The position numbers were made by a program, and so were the translations under genes. The notes beneath the pieces are model-generated. The model saw only the letters and a program-made list of their open reading frames with translations. It did no database searches and was not told where the DNA came from. A stretch of DNA of 64,000 nucleotides from Pelobates cultripes. Lineage: Eukaryota > Chordata > Amphibia > Anura > Pelobatidae. Shown one piece after another: positions 58,295 to 64,000 of this stretch. The stretch lies in assembly GCA_933207985.1 (NCBI GenBank), contig OW240914.1, forward strand, positions 134,089,119 through 134,153,118, written 5' to 3'. How positions within the stretch are numbered: position 1 is the stretch's first letter; each line of letters starts with the position of its first letter.

Positions 58295-58763
58295 GTATCA
58301 TATAACTGTGTGCAAGTATCACCTGCAACTATTCACTGACACACAGACTATTTTACAGAGCCAAAAGTGTTAACTTTAATTGAGCATGGTCAAATCCTGT
58401 AAACAGATACAAATATATCCATATTGAAATCAAGATTTAATACAGATACCTGCGTGTTGTCAGTAGAACTATAACTGAGTCAATTTACAGGCCTTCTCTG
58501 GTGGGATTGAAACATATGGCTGTATTAAAATTAGGTCATTAAGACAGTAACAAAGATGTGACCTTAAACAGACTGTTCATATCATTGTTTACTAACATAA
58601 ACATAGTTAATAAATAGTAGAAAGTGCATATGACTCAAAAGACTTACTCTAAAAATAGATATCCAAGGTGAACACTGTACTCAGGGAAAAAAATGGTATA
58701 TGTATGATTAAGGCCTCTAGGCTATATCGTCACTGTTTTTCATGGGATTAGTGCAATATAAAG
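58295..58763. other. No gene seen
   Basis: AT-rich spacer. Confidence 0.6.
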
Positions 58764-59521
58764 TACAGATAGTCCTCATTTAGCAACTGTCAGGATTACA
58801 AGTTGATCCAGCACGCAGTACTCTGTCACACCTAGGACTAAGGATAATGTATAACCGGACCTTAGAATGGCCGGCCTTAACGTCTCCAAGAATAGTCAAA
58901 ATACTTGTCGAGGTCAGGGACACAGAATCAGACACAAAGATGAGGGAAAGCCAAAAGTCAAGGATACCAGATATCAGGGAAGTAAAAACAAAGCCAAAGT
59001 CAAATACCAGAAAATCAAGATCAGGAACGCACTCTCGGATAACCATAGGCATGAAACTATGACAGGGCACTGAGCAAGAGGAGAACTGGGCCTATAAACC
59101 CCTGCTGTGGATCCGATTGGCTGTAACCGGCCTTTGACCCCAAAGGCAATAACCAGGTTTCCATTTGCATGATTGCTGCTCAGCACAAACCCTCTTGTGG
59201 ATTTGATTGCTGCTCGGCACAACTTTTCCTGTCAGGACAGTAGATGCCATTAACCACATATTTACATGCAGATGAATATGTAACAGCAACTTACCTGTTT
59301 ACCGACTGCTAGGACAAACAACCAGCTCTCTAGTGCAGGGAATTCACCCGAAAATAGATTCGAGGGATTCCCTGCGCTAGTGAGCGGGTCTATGTTTGGG
59401 GAAATACCCCGAACATAAACCTGCTCTCCAGCACATTCTCTGTGCACATCCTCACTTACCAACCAATTCATTTTACTACTGAGTAGGAACGGAACTTGGT
59501 CGGTAAGTAAGGATTGTCTAT
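58764..59521. mobile_element. MITE with TACAGATAGTCCTCA ends, carrying an inserted repeat
   Basis: Left end TACAGATAGTCCTCATTTAG; the right end, reversed, TATAGACAATCCTTACTTAC. Inside, 58786-59240 looks like a separate insert with CTGTCAGGA / TCCTGTCAGGACAG ends and LTR-like AAGTCAAGGATACCAG text. After the right end GTAAGTAAGGATTGTCTATA is repeated once (59503 and 59536). Confidence 0.45.
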
Positions 59522-59639
59522 ATTGTCTACATTGTAAGTAAGGATTGTCTATACACTTTGGACCATTGCTGTATGATTGTGGTCTCTCCAAAAAGAGTTG
59601 CTGAATGTGAGAAGACTTCCTAGTACAAAGCATGCGCTA

Positions 59640-60690
59640 TAATGGGTATGCCTACTTTAGATGTCTCTAGTTGAAATTATGGACAGTTCTCATAATGTGC
59701 TCAAAATGTCTCCTCTTTTACTCTCAGGTCAAAACCATTCTGCCTACCAGTTCTAACCAGAATAACTCCATCAGCTAGAGCCAGGAGTTAGAGTTCTGGG
59801 ATAAAACTTTATAAAGAAAATTGCTGAATAGGTCTCATCTGCAAAATAGTCTGTACTCCAATCAGATAGTGGCTCTCAATCCCCCCACCTAAATTTTCCA
59901 CCTAAAAGCAGCACCATTCCAATGTTTTGTACTAAAAAAAAAACCCTTTCCTCAATAAAAATTGCAATTCAAACACCACTGCAAGCATCATCACTGCAAA
60001 ACTCAGTAGATCACACTCTTCACCAAACGCTGCTGATCTTTCAAATACTCCCATGGTCCAGAGTAAACTCCACCACATCTGACCACACTATATGGAGGAT
60101 ATGTATTTGCTGCGCTTCCCTGCTATTTTAGGTGTTCAACAGGAGCATTCATGCAGATGATGTGATGTAAGAAGACAAAAAGAGGATGTCAACCCCTCCC
60201 CAATTGATGTAGGGCTCATAACTCGGGAACGCCCTGACAATAGTCATTGGAACAGTTGGTCCTCATTTTAGAATAAATTAATAAAATAATATGTAAACTA
60301 TAACTTGAATTTCCCAAAGATAGTGAAAGCCAGATACTTGAAAATAGAGAAGAGGTGCTGCAAACCAAGGCTAAACATAGCAATTTAGAAATGGAAGTGC
60401 CTTCTAACACCCTCTAGTGTTTAATTTAATGTTAAATATAAACAGCTTTTAGAGTGTTAACTCCACTTGTTTAAGGAAAACAATACAGAAATACTCCATA
60501 AATGATCTGTCAACCTGTCATCGCAAATATGTAATGTATGAGTTTAGTTGAAGTTGCTCTTTATAGATTGTGTAAAACATATACTTTATGTGGCAAACCT
60601 AGCCACTTTTAGGTTACTGGACTATATGAGCAAAAGGTTGTCTGTAATAGTCGCTGGATTGTATATTATAATGTCTGTCTGTGCTGATAT
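59640..60690. other. No gene seen
   Basis: AT-rich spacer with short motif-free frames. Confidence 0.6.
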
Positions 60691-61130
60691 GTTTAGGGCA
60701 TTCGTGTGCTAGCAGCCGAAAGCCGCTAGCATTCATGTGTTTCGTTTCACGAACAGAGACTTTACCGGCTGTTCATGAAACGAATGAGCTACCACCCAGT
60801 AGCCCACACACAGAGGGTCGTGTGGCACTCTGTGTGTGGGTCGTAAAGGGCTTCCCTAGGTGGCCGTCGTTCGGCTACCGACCATGCGGCGGTCGGCCAT
60901 CTTGGATCCTTTGTTTCACCAGCGGTGTTTGGTCGTTGAGCGCGTGGAGCTGAAATCGGCTACTCAACGGCGCGAACCTTTGCTGGGCTTCCAGGCCGTT
61001 CGGGAGCTCTGGTCTTTCACTATTCTGGTTTCCCCATCGGCGTTCTGTACTTTTAGGCGAACATAATGTTAAAGTGTATTTCGTGCGGCGTTCGGTTGTT
61101 CAGGCTGGGATCTGATTACCAGCGGTACAG
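60690..61130. repeat. CpG-rich dispersed repeat, possibly LTR-derived, with a stem-loop
   Basis: Strong local CpG enrichment (TTCGG, GCGGCGTTCGG). TTCGTTTCACGAACAG (60741-60756) pairs with CTGTTCATGAAACGAA (60769-60784) with one mismatch. Open frames of up to 90 codons have no known domain. Confidence 0.4.
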
Positions 61131-61500
61131 ATGGGCACATTTTTTTTAAAGCAGAATTTATGAATTTGAATGTAAGCATGTTTTTTTAATAGCGTATGAA
61201 GCGTTGGCTTTTAAATGTAGGTGTGCTTTTGTGTGCAGCGTTGGTGTTTGTTTGAAGGGGGGGCTTGTATATAATTTTATATAATTCATTTTATATAATT
61301 TTATTGTATTAATACAGGGAAGTGTTTGTTAGCAATGTTTGTGTTTGAATGCAGGGGTGTGTTTGGATGGAATGTTGGCTTTTAGATGCGAATATACATT
61401 TGTGTGTAGTATGGGTATTTGAGGGAAGGGGTGTGTTTGTATATAATTTTGGAGGTTAGATTGCAGAAGTGTGTTTGCATGGTGTGCTGGTGTTTGCTTA
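61130..61500. repeat. Degenerate GTTTG-rich tract leading into a satellite
   Basis: Phrases such as TTGTGTGCAGCGTTGGTGTT (61210) and TTGTGTGTAGTATGGGTATT (61399) recur at about 60-190-base spacing. No gene. Confidence 0.4.
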
Positions 61501-61502
61501 GA

Positions 61503-61945
61503 TATAAGCATATACACACATACACTGCAACATACATACATACATACTTACACAGTAACACACATATAAACATGTTGGCACATACACACAAATTCATATA
61601 CACACTGACGCATACACACACAAACACACACACAGATGCACACACACACATACTGACACACAGATGAACACACATATAGATGCTCATCCTGATACACAGA
61701 TTCACGCACACACACACAAATTCGCACACACAGCTGCACGCACACACACACACACAGATGTACGCACACACACAGATGCACATCCTGACACACAGATGCA
61801 CCCACACATATACTGACACACAGATGCACACACACACAGATGCACACACACACATACACAGATGTGCATACTGACTCACAGATGCACACACATACACAGA
61901 CGCACACCCTGACTCACTGATGCACACTCTGACACACAAACACAC
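61503..61945. repeat. CA-rich minisatellite with ACACAGATGCACAC units
   Basis: Imperfect units CACACACAGATGCACACACA and TACTGACACACAGATGCAC. Cysteine/valine-rich frames on the minus strand are artefacts of this. Confidence 0.95.
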
Positions 61946-62075
61946 ATTGGTCCCTGTTAAACAATAAAGAAATAATACCCATGGGTGTCCCTAAGAACAT
62001 GGGCCGCCCAATGGTCTCCTTAAGCCGGAGGGTCCCAGTGCAGATGCACCGGCGTTAGTTCCGCCACTGAAGGGA
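61946..62075. repeat. Dispersed module end beside the CA satellite
   Basis: ATGGGCCGCCCAATGG and GTTAGTTCCGCCACTGAAG parallel the right ends of the satellite-bearing modules near 2330 and 6900. Confidence 0.4.
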
Positions 62076-62662
62076 TGAACACTTGCTAATATCATTAACA
62101 ATCTCCTCGGCCCTTAGAGTCATCCTCTGGAGGCGCTAGGAGTTAACAACCCCATAGCCACCCTGCAGTATATGTCCCTAGCTAACCCCCTCATACTAAT
62201 AATAGTGTGAGGCGGGCCAAAAGATATCATAAAGAGAAAATCATGTTTGAAAATTAGTTGCATTTGAATTATTTATTAAAGATCTTATTTCTCTAACTCC
62301 CCGCCAAAAAAAAAAAAAAAAATGGAACTAAATTCAACAAAACAGTTATAAAATAGTCTTTTAACCCATTAAGGACGGAGTCAAATGTACACGTTGTGAA
62401 CAAAACAAAATGTAAACAAAACCTGGCATTTGCGCTACATGTCTGTCCAACCGTAATTCACCTCTTTCATAGTAAATGCACCCACCCTTATTATATATTA
62501 TTTTAATCAGGGGAAACAGGGCTTTCATTTAATATCAAATATTTAGCTATGAAACATAATTTTATATGAAAAAAATGGGAGAAAATAAGATTTATTTTTT
62601 TATTTTTTTTAGTTCTACATGACATTTTAACTGTCAATGTCATAATACTGTTTGCTTTTACT

Positions 62663-63545
62663 GCAAAAAAATACACATATTTGTATTCAGCAAAGTCTCA
62701 CGTGTAAGACAGTACCCCCTATGTACAGGTTTTATGGCATTTTGGGAAGTTACAGGGTCAAATATAACATGTTACATTTGAAATTGAAATTCGCCAGATT
62801 GGTTACGTTGCCTTTGAGACTGTATAGTAGCCCAGGAATGAAATTTACACCCATAATGGCATACCATTTGCAATAGTAGACAACCCAAGGTATTGCAAAT
62901 GGGGTATGTCCAGTCTTTTTTAGTAGCCATTTGGTCACAAACACTGGCCAAAGTTAGCATTAGTATTTGTTTGTGTGTGAAAAATGCAAAAAACGCCAAT
63001 TTTGGCCAGTGTTTGTGACCAAGTGGCTACTAAAAAAGACTGGACATACCCCGTTTGCAATACCTTGGGTTGTCTTCTTTTGCAAATGGTATGCCATCAT
63101 AGGGGTAATTTTCATTCTTGGGCTACCATAGGGTCTCAAAGGCAACCTAACCAATCTGGCTAATTTTAATGTGAAAAAAATGAAACACAAGCTTTATATA
63201 TGATGCTGTAACTTTTGAAAACACCATAAAACCTGTACATGAGGGGTACTGTTGTACTCGGGAGACTTCGCTGAACACAAATATTTGTGTTTCAAAACAG
63301 TAAAAAGTATCGCAGCAATAATATCGTCTGTGTAAGTGCTGTTTGTGCGTGAAAAATGCAAAAAAGTCACTTTTACTGGCGATATCATCGTTGTAATACA
63401 TTTTACTGTTTTGAAATACTAATATTTGTGTTCAGCGAAGTCTCCCGAGTAGAACAGTACCCCCCATGTACAGGTTTTATGGTGTCTTGGAAAGTTATAG
63501 GGTTAAATATAGTGCTAGCAAATTAAATTCCCTTTACTTTCGGCA
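62663..63545. repeat. Three alternating-orientation copies forming two overlapping long hairpins
   Basis: Copy A (62663-62959, plus) and copy B (62995-63310, minus) are reverse complements around a loop of about 36 bases. Copy C (about 63381-63545, plus) pairs again with the end of B. Shared words are GGTCACAAACACTGGCC / GGCCAGTGTTTGTGACC and CAGCGAAGTCTCCCGAG / CTCGGGAGACTTCGCTG. Confidence 0.85.
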
Positions 63546-63629
63546 TGGGTTGTCAGGCAGGTCCCGCTAATTGTAATTAATTAAGATACCTATTTATGTA
63601 AAAATATTACATAAATATATATGTAGAAT

Positions 63630-63632
63630 TAA

Positions 63633-63672
<40 letters not shown>

Positions 63673-64000
63673 CGTATGTGTATATATATGTATATATATA
63701 TATAATTTTTTAAAAATATTTTTATTTATATATAGGTATATATATATAGTGATATATACGTATATATTTATGTATATAGATATATATATTATTTTGTTCT
63801 ACGTGTATTTTCATATAAATATATATATATTAATATCACAACACAGTTAGAACGAAATAACACACATCTATATATTTTTTAATTCTTTATTTTTAATTTT
63901 TTTATTTATTTTTTTTAATGTATTTACATATTTTTTTATATTATATTTAAATATATATAACAATAATTATATATATATTTAATCAGTCTACGTGTAATTT
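63630..64000. repeat. AT-dinucleotide-rich block
   Basis: Long TATATA runs with CGTATATA interruptions, and poly-T stretches after 63870. Confidence 0.9.

Larger units (their letters stand above)
62362..64000. mobile_element. Large frog-type dispersed repeat with TTAACCCATTAAGGAC start, running off the window
   Basis: The start resembles the TTAA-ended MITE at 28454. The body consists of long inverted repeats (62663-63545), then a TATATA-rich block (63630 to the end). No transposase is visible within the window. Confidence 0.5.

Noticed and set aside
60681..60953. 90-codon frame in a CpG-rich island-like stretch as first exon of a gene
   Set aside because: No splice donor with a downstream exon in the window, and the stretch carries a stem-loop and repeat-like wording.
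61382..61945. 187-codon cysteine-rich frame that could pass for a secreted peptide
   Set aside because: Translation of a CA/TG satellite; no signal peptide logic, no splice context.
62652..63401. Several similar 65-85 codon frames with recurring words such as KLARLV and MAYHLQ
   Set aside because: The similarity comes from inverted repeat copies, not from related genes.

Overview
This is vertebrate nuclear DNA, most likely from an anuran amphibian. The evidence is an intron-split LZTS1-like gene with GT-AG junctions, retrotransposon families typical of frog genomes (L1/Tx1-like, L2-like, Penelope-like, a Gypsy element with a SCAN-like capsid), many terminal-inverted-repeat elements of kinds common in frogs, and long TG/CA satellites. 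There is no bacterial gene organisation, CRISPR array or operon. Species is not resolvable from sequence alone, and family names rest on recognition of motifs, not on a database search.

The one host gene I can support is an LZTS1-like (leucine zipper tumour suppressor / FEZ1 family) gene on the minus strand. It has three coding exons (24704-25069, 21993-22616, 21157-21666) that join in phase to 499 codons, a non-coding stretch before the ATG (25070-25179), a probable distal 5' exon near 31203-31330 and a CCAAT-bearing promoter at 31280-31360. Its N terminus and C terminus match the family well, but the central coiled coil looks markedly shortened. The first intron (about 6 kb) holds a decayed 37-bp tandem repeat and several small transposons.

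The rest is layered mobile DNA. At 1-10.7 kb: a minus-strand LINE with broken reverse transcriptase, a Gypsy-type LTR with a 40-bp internal repeat, two Penelope-like elements (one relic, one with an open 3' reading frame coding RT and GIY-YIG parts) and a retrovirus-like LTR. At 16.7-17.9 kb: a LINE tail. At 33.5-37.3 kb: an L2-like LINE split by a Gypsy element that keeps gag, protease and one LTR. At 42.0-49.9 kb: a near full-length but dead L1/Tx1-like element inserted into an older L1-like copy, with a short target duplication. At 50.5-64 kb: Tc1-like, hairpin MITE, LTR and satellite-bearing elements, ending in a run of long alternating inverted repeats.

The most interesting signal is a set of hammerhead-ribozyme-like motifs tied to Penelope-like DNA. 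One lies in the 3' tail of the 8.1-10.7 kb element (10319-10365). A second (27534-27576) sits at the middle of a 568-bp foldback element flanked by a 12-bp direct repeat inside the LZTS1 intron. A third is a CpG-decayed relic (38171-38208). The first two keep the core and base-paired stems although the stem sequences differ, as expected for a conserved RNA structure, but both carry one extra nucleotide next to stem II.
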